Positions 41,895-50,404 of a stretch of 64,000 nucleotides of DNA are shown piece by piece. The stretch spans positions 2,132,501-2,196,500 of the forward strand of contig NC_011830.1 of assembly GCF_000021925.1 (NCBI RefSeq), in the 5' to 3' direction. Positions within the stretch are counted from its first letter, which is position 1; each line of letters opens with the position of its first letter. A program made the translations under genes and the position numbers. Source of the DNA: Desulfitobacterium hafniense DCB-2 (GTDB lineage Bacteria; Bacillota; Desulfitobacteriia; Desulfitobacteriales; Desulfitobacteriaceae). Under the pieces are notes generated by a model. That model saw nothing but the letters and a program-made list of their open reading frames with translations. It made no database searches and had not been told where the DNA came from.

Positions 41895-42069
41895 GGTTAG
41901 TGAAAAGTGCTTTTGGGAAATTAGCAGTAATACCTGAAGTTTCTGAGCCCTCTGATATCCCATGGATATGGTAGAGGGCTCCTTTTTATGCCGTTTGCTA
42001 AAATTGGAAGGAAATAAGGGGGAAATGCTGAACTATACTAGTGTAGGAAACTTTGGAGGAGATGAAAAG

Positions 42070-42861
42070 ATGAATCTGAGCAAAGGCTTTCAATTGGCCA
42101 ACAAGTATTATCTCTTACTGTTGGTGCCAATAATTTTTGATCTTTTGCAGCTGGGAAATATCCTGAGGAATGCACAAGGGTTCACGCTTAAACTGACCAT
42201 TCCTTCGGCGCTGCCAAGCATAACTCAGGTGATGAATACTGCAAATCAGGGCACGGATATCTTTAACATCAATCTACCTTATGGCTATTCGGGCCACGGC
42301 TTTTTTGCTGTATTGATAGTTATACTTTATCTGCTGGCCGGTGCTTTTTTCAAAGGAGGATTCCTGGGGTGTATCCTGGCAGGAATTAATGAGCAGGAAG
42401 TCAGTGTGAGCACCTATATACAAGCGGGAAAACAGTATTTTGGCCGTTTTTTGGCACAGTCCTTGCTCATGGTCGCTCTACTACTGGCGGTCGCCCTGTT
42501 CTTGATTGCTATAGGGCCTCTTGCACTAATCCTCATGATAGGTTTTTTTATTTTAGCCTTTTACCTGACTTTTTGGGATTATGTGATCGTTGCTGAAAAT
42601 GCGGGACTTATTGAAGCGGCCCAAATTTCTTTGGCCCGGGTTCAATCCGGTTTAGGCAAGGTGTTCTTATTCCTGATACCGATTGCCCTTATTACAGCTT
42701 TATTAGGCATCATCGCCAATGCCCTGATTGCTGCTTCGTCTATTTTGGCAGTGTTAGCGATTGCCTTGTATGCCTATTTTGGTACAGCTGTTGTTTTTGC
42801 TATCATGACATTTTACTTGGAGATCGAGGGAAGCGGGGCAGGAAGTGATTTTACGGCGTGA
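42070..42861 (+). CDS. Multi-pass membrane protein of unknown function
   Basis: A 263-residue protein with about six hydrophobic segments: YYLLLLVPIIFDLLQLG, GFFAVLIVILYLLAGAFF, SLLMVALLLAVALFLIAIGPLALILMIGFFILAFYLTF, VFLFLIPIALITALLGI and a last long one. Only short polar loops connect them, for example AGINEQEVSVSTYIQAGKQYFGRF. It has the look of DUF4013-type membrane proteins, but I do not recognise it with certainty. GGAGGAG (42055-42061) sets the start; an upstream frame opening at 41962 has no site. Confidence 0.65.
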   Translation: MNLSKGFQLANKYYLLLLVPIIFDLLQLGNILRNAQGFTLKLTIPSALPSITQVMNTANQGTDIFNINLPYGYSGHGFFAVLIVILYLLAGAFFKGGFLGCILAGINEQEVSVSTYIQAGKQYFGRFLAQSLLMVALLLAVALFLIAIGPLALILMIGFFILAFYLTFWDYVIVAENAGLIEAAQISLARVQSGLGKVFLFLIPIALITALLGIIANALIAASSILAVLAIALYAYFGTAVVFAIMTFYLEIEGSGAGSDFTA

Positions 42862-42990
42862 TGGCCGGTTGACGGCAACTTATGAATGTCCCCGGATTAT
42901 TCAGGCAACTTCTAAAGAATATCTGAATGTGAATCGGCTGTAAATTGAAAAGATAGTCCATAGAGACATTGTTTATAACGGTTTGATGAA

Positions 42991-43014
42991 TTTGCCCATA
43001 AATTTATGGGCAAA
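42991..43014. promoter_or_regulatory. 24-bp perfect palindrome upstream of the toxin-antitoxin pair
   Basis: TTTGCCCATAAA is followed at once by its complement (TTTATGGGCAAA). It lies 77 bases before the antitoxin start. Antitoxins with RHH folds bind such palindromes, so it may be the operator, though a promoter lies closer (TTTACA near 43020, TAAAAT near 43043). Confidence 0.65.
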
Positions 43015-43090
43015 GATTAGATTTACAACATAAAATGAAGTAAAATATAAGTAACAGTCAATAAATATTGGTAAGGAGGTTTAGACAAAA

Positions 43091-43354
43091 ATGGCTGAAA
43101 CGACCAACTTGAATATCAGGATTGATAAAGAGCTGAAAGAGCAGGCTGAAGTGTTTTTCAATGAGTTAGGCCTGAATATGACAACCGCGTTTAATATTTT
43201 TGTGCGGCAATCCCTTCGGCAAGGAGGAATACCTTTTGATATTACGTTGAATACGGATGGCTTTTATAATCCAGCGAATATGAAAATGCTACGACAATCC
43301 ATTCAGGATGCCAACGAAGGTAAGCTGACCGCTCATGATTTACTTGGTGATTAA
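43091..43354 (+). CDS. RelB/DinJ-family antitoxin
   Basis: An 87-residue protein with an N-terminal ribbon-helix-helix (TTNLNIRIDKELKEQAEVFFNELGLNMTTAFNIFVRQSLRQGGIPFDI) that binds DNA and dimerises. The C-terminal tail (ANMKMLRQSIQDANEGKLTAHDLLGD) would wrap the toxin. GTAAGGAGG lies just before the ATG. The toxin gene starts 3 bases after the stop. The complex should repress its own promoter. Confidence 0.9.
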   Translation: MAETTNLNIRIDKELKEQAEVFFNELGLNMTTAFNIFVRQSLRQGGIPFDITLNTDGFYNPANMKMLRQSIQDANEGKLTAHDLLGD

Positions 43355-43357
43355 GTA

Positions 43358-43621
43358 ATGAAAAAGTTATGGACTGACCAAGCCTGGGCAGACTACCTAT
43401 ACTGGCAAAGCCAAGATAAAAAAACGCTGAAAAGAGTAAACCAACTTTTACTGGATATTGAGCGCAATGGTTATGATGGAATTGGTAAGCCGGAACAGTT
43501 GCGTGGTGATTTAGGTGGGTGGTGGTCCCGCCGTATCGATAACACGAACCGGCTTGTCTATCGTATGACTGATGGGATAATCGTTATAGCAAGCTGTCGT
43601 ACGCATTACGGTGATAAATAA
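43358..43621 (+). CDS. YoeB/Txe-family ribosome-dependent mRNA interferase toxin
   Basis: An 87-residue RelE-fold toxin: KKLWTDQAWADYLYWQSQDKKTLKRVNQLLLDI, then GIGKPEQLRGDLGGWWSRRIDNTNRLVYRM and the end CRTHYGDK. The YoeB catalytic residues can be placed as Glu in PEQLRG, Arg in NRLVYR and His in RTHYGD. These toxins cut mRNA in the ribosomal A site. The length is normal, so the pair is likely active. A terminator follows. Confidence 0.92.
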   Translation: MKKLWTDQAWADYLYWQSQDKKTLKRVNQLLLDIERNGYDGIGKPEQLRGDLGGWWSRRIDNTNRLVYRMTDGIIVIASCRTHYGDK

Positions 43622-43636
43622 AATAATTCGGAGGAG

Positions 43637-43669
43637 CAAGGGGTGGTCAGTGGGCCGCCCCTTGTTTTA
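43637..43669 (+). terminator. Terminator after the toxin gene
   Basis: CAAGGGGTGG (43637-43646) pairs with CCGCCCCTTG (43655-43664), then TTTTAA. Confidence 0.8.
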
Positions 43670-43769
43670 ATAAAAATAATTGCTCCTGGAATTTGTCTAC
43701 CGGGTTTGTCACACTTAATATCTTGGCCACATAGACTATGAGTAAAGCGACCGAAAAGGACTGGTAATT

Positions 43770-44177
43770 ATGATCATGAATTATGTTTTTCCGGCCACCA
43801 TGGAGCGCAATGCCCTGTCGGGCCGATATATCGTCATTTTCCCGGATCTGCCGGGTCTGATCTGTCAGGGGGAAACTCAGGAAGATGCTTATCATGATGC
43901 GGAACTCTCTTTAGGGATTCATCTGTACCATATGGAAAAAGACAATAAACCCATCCCGAAAGCTTCTGATCCCGCCGACTGGCCGAAGCGGAAGGGTGCC
44001 GAGGTTATTGTGCTGGAGGCTGATACGCTGGAGGTCCGGCAGGCCATTGATAGGAAAAAGGTTCCTAAAAATATCATGATTCCTAAATGGTTAAAGGATC
44101 TGGGGGAAGAAAATAAGGTGAATTTTGCCAAAATCCTCAAGGAAGGGCTAATGGCTGAGTTGGGAATTTCCGAGTAA
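43770..44177 (+). CDS. Orphan HicB-family antitoxin-like protein
   Basis: A 135-residue HicB-type protein. The N-terminal partial RNase-H-like domain is YVFPATMERNALSGRYIVIFPDLPGLICQGETQEDAYHDAELSLGIHLY, followed by KPIPKASDPADWPKRKGAEVIVLEAD. The C-terminal part (KKVPKNIMIPKWLKDLGEENKVNFAKILKEGLMAELG) is a DNA-binding helical segment. HicB normally pairs with the HicA toxin; none is found on either side, so it is an orphan that may neutralise a distant toxin or act only as a regulator. AAAGGA (43755-43760) serves the ATG. Confidence 0.8.
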   Translation: MIMNYVFPATMERNALSGRYIVIFPDLPGLICQGETQEDAYHDAELSLGIHLYHMEKDNKPIPKASDPADWPKRKGAEVIVLEADTLEVRQAIDRKKVPKNIMIPKWLKDLGEENKVNFAKILKEGLMAELGISE

Positions 44178-44220
44178 AGGCAGGAATGTTGATGGAGTAT
44201 AGGTTCCACAGTCTGTCTTA

Positions 44221-44248
44221 CCAGATCGGCAAGCGCTTGCCGATCTGG
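44221..44248. repeat. Palindromic repeat, copy 1 (28 bp, perfect)
   Basis: CCAGATCGGCAAGC followed by its exact complement. The preceding GTCTTA is shared with copy 2. The core GGCAAGCGCTTGCC is common to copies 1 and 2. Confidence 0.8.
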
Positions 44249-44358
44249 ACTACACTCAGGGAGCATTCCTCCGGGACATTTCCGGAGAGGAACGGGCCCG
44301 GTTTACCGCAGACCAGATCGTGGAGGGAAGACAGAGTTCCAGAAAGAGCCAGTCTTAC

Positions 44359-44418
44359 CAGATTGGCAAGCGCTTGCCAATCTGAGCGGCGAACGGAACA
44401 ACCTGACAAAGTCCATAG
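44359..44418 (+). repeat. Palindromic repeat, copy 2, with shared downstream tail
   Basis: A perfect 26-bp palindrome (44359-44384; half-site CAGATTGGCAAGC) followed by AGCGGCGAACGGAACAACCT and further bases that match copy 3 at 46583 and onward. Copies 2 and 3 are alike over about 58 bases. Confidence 0.8.
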
Positions 44419-44637
44419 CTAAGAAATTGCAAAAAGGCTAGTGTCGGGTGAGTATTCCTGGCTGAGGGGTGTGAGAATTCTTGCACCCTAATATTATTTT
44501 TTGCGACTTCAAGAAGGCAGGAATTGATTTATATGGATATTAAAAAAAGATTTATTGATAGAAAAAGGTGTTTTGAAGTTTGAGGTGTGGAGTGGAAAAA
44601 AGACTGCTATTGATTGCGGACTTTTGCCGGATAACAA

Positions 44638-44668
44638 TTGACTCGCCCCTTAGGGTGGAGTTTATAAT
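44638..44668 (+). promoter_or_regulatory. MerR-type promoter with 19-bp spacer
   Basis: TTGACT (44638-44643) and TATAAT (44663-44668) are 19 bases apart, too long for normal use and typical of promoters that MerR proteins twist into activity. The spacer contains the dyad ACTCGCCCCTTAGGGTGGAG (44641-44660). The MerR gene starts 18 bases later. Confidence 0.8.
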
Positions 44669-44686
44669 GATTCTGAAGGTGGGATT

Positions 44687-45538
44687 ATGGTGCAAAAGCA
44701 AATAAAAATTGGCGATTTTGTAAAGTTGACGGGAAGCACTTTAAAGACCGTTCTCTATTATCATAAGGTGGGTTTGTTGCCGGAGCCGGAGCGTTCCCCG
44801 GGCGGTTACCGCTTGTATGGGGCAGCGGAGCTGGGGCGCATGCAGTCGATTAAGCACTTGAAAGCCTTAGGGCTGGACCTGAAACAGGTTAAAGATATAC
44901 TGAAGGATAAAGCCAATAGTTCAGCCAATGACCAAGCTGACGCTCAAACCAAGGACCGGACTTTGCAGGAGGTTCTGGAATCCTTGCGCTTGGATCTGCT
45001 CAGGGAAATCAAAAGCCTGGAGGAGCGGTTGAGCCGAGTTGAAGAGCTCCTCAGTGAAAAGCAGGGGAGTCTGGATGAAGCTATCGGGGAGGCAATGTCC
45101 TTTCAGGTAATCACTGGGATTCTCCGACCCGAGCAAGTGGAAGATTATGCCCGGACTAATCCGGAGCTTTTGGCGGAGCAGCGGAAAGTTTTTGCCCTGT
45201 TGGATGACTTTGCGTGGGGAGGGGAGTACCGGGAGACCCTCAGGGCCTTAGCTGAGTATTTCCAGGAGCAGCCAGAGCACTATCAAAAGGCCCTGGCTTG
45301 GGGTGTGCGTTTGTCCAATCTGGCTCAGATGGCCGAAGATGATCCGGATGTGGAAAACCTAGCGCGAGAAGCCACGGATTTTATTAAAAGCATACCCCGG
45401 CTGCAGACGCTGTTATGCGGGGGTCCATGGTTGAAGGAGCCCCAGGCCGGTCTTTACAAGGAGATGGTAGCAGGGGATTTTATGCCGGCCAGGCTAAAAC
45501 ATATGGAGCTTTTCCAGAAGTACTTACAGGAAAATTGA
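44687..45538 (+). CDS. MerR-family regulator with a large effector domain
   Basis: A 283-residue regulator. Residues 1-75 are the MerR winged helix (IKIGDFVKLTGSTLKTVLYYHKVGLLPEPERSPGGYRLYGAAELGRMQSIKHLKALGLDLKQVKDIL). A coiled coil follows (about 95-130, REIKSLEERLSRVEELLSEKQ), then a helical C-terminal domain (140-283) like the TipAS/ligand-binding modules of drug-sensing MerR proteins. It probably activates its own 19-bp-spaced promoter. The adjacent methyltransferase-like gene may be a target. Confidence 0.85.
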   Translation: MVQKQIKIGDFVKLTGSTLKTVLYYHKVGLLPEPERSPGGYRLYGAAELGRMQSIKHLKALGLDLKQVKDILKDKANSSANDQADAQTKDRTLQEVLESLRLDLLREIKSLEERLSRVEELLSEKQGSLDEAIGEAMSFQVITGILRPEQVEDYARTNPELLAEQRKVFALLDDFAWGGEYRETLRALAEYFQEQPEHYQKALAWGVRLSNLAQMAEDDPDVENLAREATDFIKSIPRLQTLLCGGPWLKEPQAGLYKEMVAGDFMPARLKHMELFQKYLQEN

Positions 45539-45651
45539 AGGGATTAGAGATGGGATAGTTTGTTCGGCTATACGCTTTAATTGGTTGCGGTGTATTCAAT
45601 GCTGTTGGGGCTTTCTATAGCTCACAAAATGGAAAAGCGGAGGTGGTTTTT

Positions 45652-46137
45652 ATGGCGGAAAACAGAGAAATGACCAGGGAAAAGGAAGCGACGTCCAAAC
45701 CTCCCGTCATCCTGAACCTATATTTTTTGGGCTTTATCCTGCCTGGCTTTGATTTTCGTTTGCACTGGTCGACGGTGCCAGTCTGGCTGGTGCTGGCCGC
45801 CAATGCCTTGGTTTTCTTGGGCTATATCTTTATTCTCCGGGTTTTCCGGGAGAACAGCTATGCTTCAACAGTGATTCAGGTGGAGCAGGAGCAGCCGGTG
45901 ATCAGCAGCGGCCCCTATGCTCTGGTCCGCCACCCTATGTATTTGGGCATGGCTGTGATAGGGCTGTTTTCGCCCTTGGCTCTGGGCTCTTTTTGGGCGG
46001 TGATTCCGGCGCTGCTCATCCTTCCTTCCCTGGTTCTGAGGATCAAATGGGAAGAAGAGGTACTGCTTCAAAAATTGCCGGGGTATCAGGAGTACTGCTC
46101 AAAGACCCGCTTCCGGTTGTTGCCGTTGATCTGGTAA
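45652..46137 (+). CDS. Isoprenylcysteine carboxyl methyltransferase-family membrane protein, N-terminally short
   Basis: A 161-residue membrane protein with the ICMT/PEMT core: FRENSYASTVIQVEQEQPVISSGPYALVRHPMYLGMAV (SAM-binding RHP motif) and KWEEEVLLQKLPGYQEYCSKTRFRLLPLIW. Full-length members from related bacteria are about 215-220 residues and have one or two more N-terminal helices; that part is missing here and the first 25 residues (MAENREMTREKEATSKPP) correspond to their inner loop. It may be a truncated gene or a shorter variant. GGAGGTGG precedes the ATG. Confidence 0.7.
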   Translation: MAENREMTREKEATSKPPVILNLYFLGFILPGFDFRLHWSTVPVWLVLAANALVFLGYIFILRVFRENSYASTVIQVEQEQPVISSGPYALVRHPMYLGMAVIGLFSPLALGSFWAVIPALLILPSLVLRIKWEEEVLLQKLPGYQEYCSKTRFRLLPLIW

Positions 46138-46196
46138 GGAAAGAGCAATTAGGTGATGATAGCTTTTAGGGAATGTATTTAAAGGAGTTGAAAGGG

Positions 46197-46511
46197 ATGT
46201 TTGATGAACTGGTGGAAGCGAAAATTCAGGAAGCTATGAAAAATGGTGAATTTGATAACCTTCCTTATGGCAAACCCATCAATTTGAATTATTGGGCCAG
46301 TTTGCCGGAGGATATTCGGATGGGGCTTATGTTGCTGAGGAATGCGGGTTACGTGCCGGAAGAAGTGCAGTTGTTAAAGGATACGGAGGAATTGCGGGAA
46401 CGGCTGGTCGGCAGCACAGACCCTGATGAGAAGTCGGTGCTGACGAAAAAACTGAGAGAGGCTGAAGTGAAATTTAGTATGATGCTGGAGATGCGACGGC
46501 GGAGAAGGTAG
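46197..46511 (+). CDS. DUF1992 (DnaJ-homologue subfamily C member 28-like) protein
   Basis: A 104-residue protein. VEAKIQEAMKNGEFDNLPYGKPINL is the hallmark of DUF1992, a short conserved domain also found in eukaryotic DNAJC28. The function is unknown; bacterial members are soluble and small. AAAGGAG (46181-46187) favours the ATG at 46197 over one at 46173. The stop is followed by copy 3 of the palindromic repeat. Confidence 0.8.
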   Translation: MFDELVEAKIQEAMKNGEFDNLPYGKPINLNYWASLPEDIRMGLMLLRNAGYVPEEVQLLKDTEELRERLVGSTDPDEKSVLTKKLREAEVKFSMMLEMRRRRR

Positions 46512-46556
46512 TCAATACAACTTCCGGAAAGACGGAGTCTTGGCAAGTCCCCCTGC

Positions 46557-46614
46557 CAAATTGGCAAACGCTTGCCAATTTGAGCGGCGAAGGGAACAAT
46601 CTGGCAAAATCAAT
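46557..46614 (+). repeat. Palindromic repeat, copy 3
   Basis: A 26-bp palindrome (46557-46582, half-site CAAATTGGCAA; one mismatched pair near the centre) followed by AGCGGCGAAGGGAACAATCT and GGCAAAATCAAT, which matches the tail after copy 2. It stands right before the defence island. Confidence 0.75.
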
Positions 46615-46645
46615 AAAAAAATAGAACAGCATGAAAATCCCTTGG

Positions 46646-46667
46646 TTCGAATGGTATAATATTCGAA
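46646..46667 (+). promoter_or_regulatory. Promoter with -10 box inside an inverted repeat
   Basis: TTCGAAT (46646-46652) and ATTCGAA (46661-46667) enclose GGTATAAT, whose TATAAT (46655-46660) is the -10 box of the nuclease-STAND gene. The -35 is weak (TGAAAA at 46632-46637, 17 bases away). A repressor dimer on this dyad would close the promoter. Confidence 0.65.
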
Positions 46668-46753
46668 TAAAGGGGTTTTTTTCTTACTTTAGGGAGAACT
46701 ATTTTGAATTTTCTGACAATAATCTAAGGCAACTCGATTGGAGAGGAAAAAAC

Positions 46754-49700
46754 ATGTCCAACTATGATTTTCATGCTTTGCTGGAACCGCTGGAATTTCA
46801 AGATCTGGTTTGCGATATCGTTCAGCTCCGGGATAACATCTTTCTGGAAACCTATAAAGAAGGGCGGGATTCCGGGATTGATGGTTCATATACGGATAAC
46901 ACGCAAAAGATCATTGTTCAGGCCAAACGCTGCCCACAGGATTTTAATAAGCTGTATCGCGGCCTGCAGCATAAGGAATTGCCCAAAGTAAAAAAGTTGA
47001 ATCCGGACCGTTATATCCTGGGTGTCTCAATGGACTTTAACCCCGAACAGAAGACAAAGATTGTGGAACTGTTTGCAGGGTACATCACCAACACCAGGGA
47101 TATTTTAAGCCGAAAGGATATCAACCGCCTGCTTAGAGATCCCTCCTATAAGCACATCCAGTATGCCTATCCGAAGCTCTGGTCACCTAACCTTGCTGTT
47201 CTGGAAAAGGTGTTAAAAGAATCTGTGCACCGGGCTGCCTATAAAGAGTCGTCAGAAGATCTGAAGGATGCTATTAAAGCGTCAAAAGTTTTTGCCCCCA
47301 CCAGGATTTACCGCCAGGCATTGCGGGAGTGGTCTCAGAACCAGGTCATTGTGATCTCGGGGGAGCCCGGCGTAGGCAAAACGACCATGGCCTACCTATT
47401 GGCTCTGGCTTACCTGCAGCCGGACAATCTGGCCGGATTCATCTGGGCCAATTCCATTCATGATGTCTACGCGATGATGGATGATCAGCAAAAGCAAGTC
47501 ATCATCCTGGATGACTTTTGGGGCAGCATCTTTCATGATGACTATACACGAAGAAACGATGAAAATCGCCTGGACAAGCTGATCAGGCGTATTATTGAGT
47601 CCAAGGGCCAGAAGCGTCTGATTCTTACCACAAGAGAATATATTCTCCAACAAGGCTTGCAAAAACATCCTGCCCTCAGAGAAACCCTGGCTCAATATGC
47701 ATTAATCTGTACTATGGAAGAGTACGGCGAGGATGAAAAAGCCAGCATCCTGTTTCGCCATCTTTATGCCTCGCATCTTGATTATCACTATGTGGATTAT
47801 TTGTTCGCCAAGTCCAGTGATATTGTAAGTCACCGGAATTATAACCCGCGTGTGCTGGCGCTATTTCTGGCCAGGGAACCTGACAGAGAGTGTTCTCCTC
47901 AAGACTATTATGAGGAGTTATGTGACTACTTTGACAACCCCAGTGCTTTCTGGAAAGCTATTTTCGTTGATCTCTCTCCGGAAGCCCAAATGGTGGCCAT
48001 GCTTTTGCTGATTTCTTCGACCCCCATGCTTTTGACGGATATGGCTCGTTGCTACCAAAAATATATTCATGATTGCACCAAGCAAACCACGGTAAAGAAT
48101 TTGAGCGAGACCATAGCGGAGCTGGAGAAGACGATGCTTAAATCGTTTTATGATGAGGAAGAAGAAGCCGTCATGTTAAGGTTCAGTATGCCGGCCGTAC
48201 AGGATTTTCTGTATCAGCACCTTGAAGAAAACGGTGAGCACTATATTCCGCTCCTTTTACAACGCTGCACGTTCTACAACCAGCTGCAATTTCTCCTGGA
48301 ACATCTATCCATGAAGTGCAGCAGGAGAGTTGCTGATCTTATTGTCGAGGAATGTATCTTACATTACCAGGACTATGGTGACAGCTATAGGGACTATGAC
48401 GGTAGTTGGAATTGGGATGTGGACACCTTCCCCTATGAATACGAACACCTGCAGAGGTTTTTTCATCTGCTGCGCTGTTATAACCCGGAAAGACATCCTG
48501 CTCTTGGGCGGTTTTTAGAAAGGGAGATAAAGGATTATTGCTTAACTATGGGCAGCAGTGATCCGGAAGCTCAATACACAGACCTACATAATCTGCCGGA
48601 TATTATTGGCCGCTGTAGCCAAAAAGGGATGGTTTTCAGCGGCAAGGCCGTGATTGGTAAATACTATGAGGAAGCCTCCAGCATCTATCATTATCGGGCT
48701 ATGGAAAAATTCCGGGACGTGTTTCCGGAAGAGTACGGTGTATTTTATGAGACTTATTTTCCACGCATAAAAAGGAATTTGAAGGATACGATCCTTTCTG
48801 AATTGGAGTTTCTCGAAGAATTCGCAATGGATATGCAGCTGGATAGGTTGATCGATGATATCCCGGACTTGCTTAAGGAATTCGGCCTGCGCTATACCAA
48901 AGAATTCGGACGGCAGGTACTCGACTTATGCGGCAGAGAACCGGTGCCTTTAGAAAGAAGAAAAGCCGCCTTTGCAAAGCCGCCACATGGGGGTATGGAT
49001 CAGGAAGAGCGGGCCCTCGAAGCCGTTAAGGAAGATGCTGAGACCTGGCTTTTGGGCCCAGGCGAAACCGACCTGGGAGATGAACAGATTGTGGAGATGA
49101 TTGCTGAGAGCGGCCTCAATCCGGAGCTGAAAGAAGAACTGAAAAAGACCCTTAATACGGGGACGCCCTATTATATCTATAACTTTCTGCAGACCAAAGA
49201 ATCTGTGGAACTGCTTCTGGCTGCTTTGGAAACATCGGGAGATGAGCTTCCTGAACGGGAAAGCAGTCTTTATATGATGCTCTTGTCCTATATTGGGCGG
49301 GAAGATCTGGAATTAATAAAAAAGCTCATAAACTTTGGCACGGAAAGCTTTATTATCTTTATGTATCGGGATGAGCCTGTGCTGCGGGTCAATCAATTCT
49401 TGGCGGAGGATGTTTATCTATCCTATCTGAAACATGACCCTGAATTTTATGACCTTGTTTTTGAGAATCTGCTGATCAGAGATGAGCAATGGGTGCGTTT
49501 TCTCCATATCCCACTCTTTATCTTCTGTCATGCTTCTATTATGGTTATGGGATGCAATGAGAAAGAATTGGCAGAATACTATCAGGATGTATGGGGAGAT
49601 AATTCCAGTAAAATTAAGTATGTCACAAAATATGATTGGGGAAGTCAGGCAAGCATTAGCTATGTGGATATGGGAACCTATCATTTCCGACGATATGATT

Positions 49701-50206
49701 GGGAAGGATGCATGTACCGGCTGTTTGAGGAGCTGAATCCCTTTCACTTTAATCAAACCTATGTGGAACCTGCCCTAAAACGTTATTTGGATGAGCTGGG
49801 TGATGGAGGTGACGATAGTAAGGTCTTAAAGCATCTTACCCTTTGCAGGATGCAGGCTGAATACACGGAAAAGGGCGTTTTCCGCTCTCTGGGCTGCCTG
49901 ATTAGTGACGAGCTGGTGATGATCGAACACTTGTCAATCGCTGAGTTTTGGACTGAATTGCCGAGTCAAATAAGAAGGACAAGACTGAAAGAACTGCAAA
50001 AAGGGGAGAAGATATGTAAAAAAGACAACGACAGATGGAGGATATTACTCTATGAGATAAAGGATGTTAAGTTGTTAAAAGAGCTGGGCGTTTATGATGA
50101 CACCTTGAGGTTTATCAACGAGGTGGAGGGTACCTATTTAAGGTTTCTGGACGGGAATTATGCGCCAATCAAGAGTTGGGACCACTTAATTAATGGACAT
50201 ACCTGA
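46754..50206 (+). CDS. Mrr-like nuclease - STAND NTPase defence protein (Avs-like)
   Basis: A 1150-residue protein with three parts. Residues 1-120 look like a restriction-endonuclease (Mrr/PD-(D/E)XK) domain, with Asp43 in SGIDGSY and Gln56-Ala-Lys58 in IIVQAKR as the probable catalytic set. Residues about 180-480 are a STAND-type NTPase: Walker A GEPGVGKTT (203-211), Walker B VIILDDFWG (Asp253, Asp254), RLILTTREYIL as sensor, then a winged-helix-like segment. Residues 500-1150 are helical and probably form the sensor arm. This is the layout of Avs-type antiphage proteins, which bind a phage protein, assemble and cut DNA. GGAGAGG before 46754 sets the start; an upstream frame from 46631 overlaps the promoter. 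It needs no partner gene. Confidence 0.8.
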   Translation: MSNYDFHALLEPLEFQDLVCDIVQLRDNIFLETYKEGRDSGIDGSYTDNTQKIIVQAKRCPQDFNKLYRGLQHKELPKVKKLNPDRYILGVSMDFNPEQKTKIVELFAGYITNTRDILSRKDINRLLRDPSYKHIQYAYPKLWSPNLAVLEKVLKESVHRAAYKESSEDLKDAIKASKVFAPTRIYRQALREWSQNQVIVISGEPGVGKTTMAYLLALAYLQPDNLAGFIWANSIHDVYAMMDDQQKQVIILDDFWGSIFHDDYTRRNDENRLDKLIRRIIESKGQKRLILTTREYILQQGLQKHPALRETLAQYALICTMEEYGEDEKASILFRHLYASHLDYHYVDYLFAKSSDIVSHRNYNPRVLALFLAREPDRECSPQDYYEELCDYFDNPSAFWKAIFVDLSPEAQMVAMLLLISSTPMLLTDMARCYQKYIHDCTKQTTVKNLSETIAELEKTMLKSFYDEEEEAVMLRFSMPAVQDFLYQHLEENGEHYIPLLLQRCTFYNQLQFLLEHLSMKCSRRVADLIVEECILHYQDYGDSYRDYDGSWNWDVDTFPYEYEHLQRFFHLLRCYNPERHPALGRFLEREIKDYCLTMGSSDPEAQYTDLHNLPDIIGRCSQKGMVFSGKAVIGKYYEEASSIYHYRAMEKFRDVFPEEYGVFYETYFPRIKRNLKDTILSELEFLEEFAMDMQLDRLIDDIPDLLKEFGLRYTKEFGRQVLDLCGREPVPLERRKAAFAKPPHGGMDQEERALEAVKEDAETWLLGPGETDLGDEQIVEMIAESGLNPELKEELKKTLNTGTPYYIYNFLQTKESVELLLAALETSGDELPERESSLYMMLLSYIGREDLELIKKLINFGTESFIIFMYRDEPVLRVNQFLAEDVYLSYLKHDPEFYDLVFENLLIRDEQWVRFLHIPLFIFCHASIMVMGCNEKELAEYYQDVWGDNSSKIKYVTKYDWGSQASISYVDMGTYHFRRYDWEGCMYRLFEELNPFHFNQTYVEPALKRYLDELGDGGDDSKVLKHLTLCRMQAEYTEKGVFRSLGCLISDELVMIEHLSIAEFWTELPSQIRRTRLKELQKGEKICKKDNDRWRILLYEIKDVKLLKELGVYDDTLRFINEVEGTYLRFLDGNYAPIKSWDHLINGHT

Positions 50207-50404
50207 TCGCACCATTTTTTGGAGAGCATAGTCATAAAGGATCACTATAAATTTAAATGGTGGCCATAAGGTTGTATTACTTTAAACAACAGAATAGTTT
50301 TCAAACAGAAGTGCTGACATTAGCCGGATTTCTGTTTTTATACCTTTCAAGTACATTTTCTGCTTAAAGCAATAATAAAAATTCCCCTTTTGATTATATA
50401 AATC

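Larger units (their letters stand above)
44178..44686. other. Gene-poor region with decayed coding remnants
   Basis: No intact gene is seen. Between the two palindromic repeats (44249-44358) one frame reads DYTQGAFLRDISGEERARFTADQIVEGRQSSRKSQ and after the second copy another reads LSGERNNLTKSIAKKLQKG before a stop, which look like pieces of a dead gene cut by the repeats. I do not recognise the family. From about 44450 on the sequence is AT-rich, and the promoter of the MerR gene lies at its end. Confidence 0.5.

Noticed and set aside
44186..44422. A 78-codon frame across the two palindromic repeats
   Set aside because: Its residues come from palindromic DNA read through (the same KRLPI/LASACQ type strings), and other frames show better coding remnants. 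Treated as decayed sequence.
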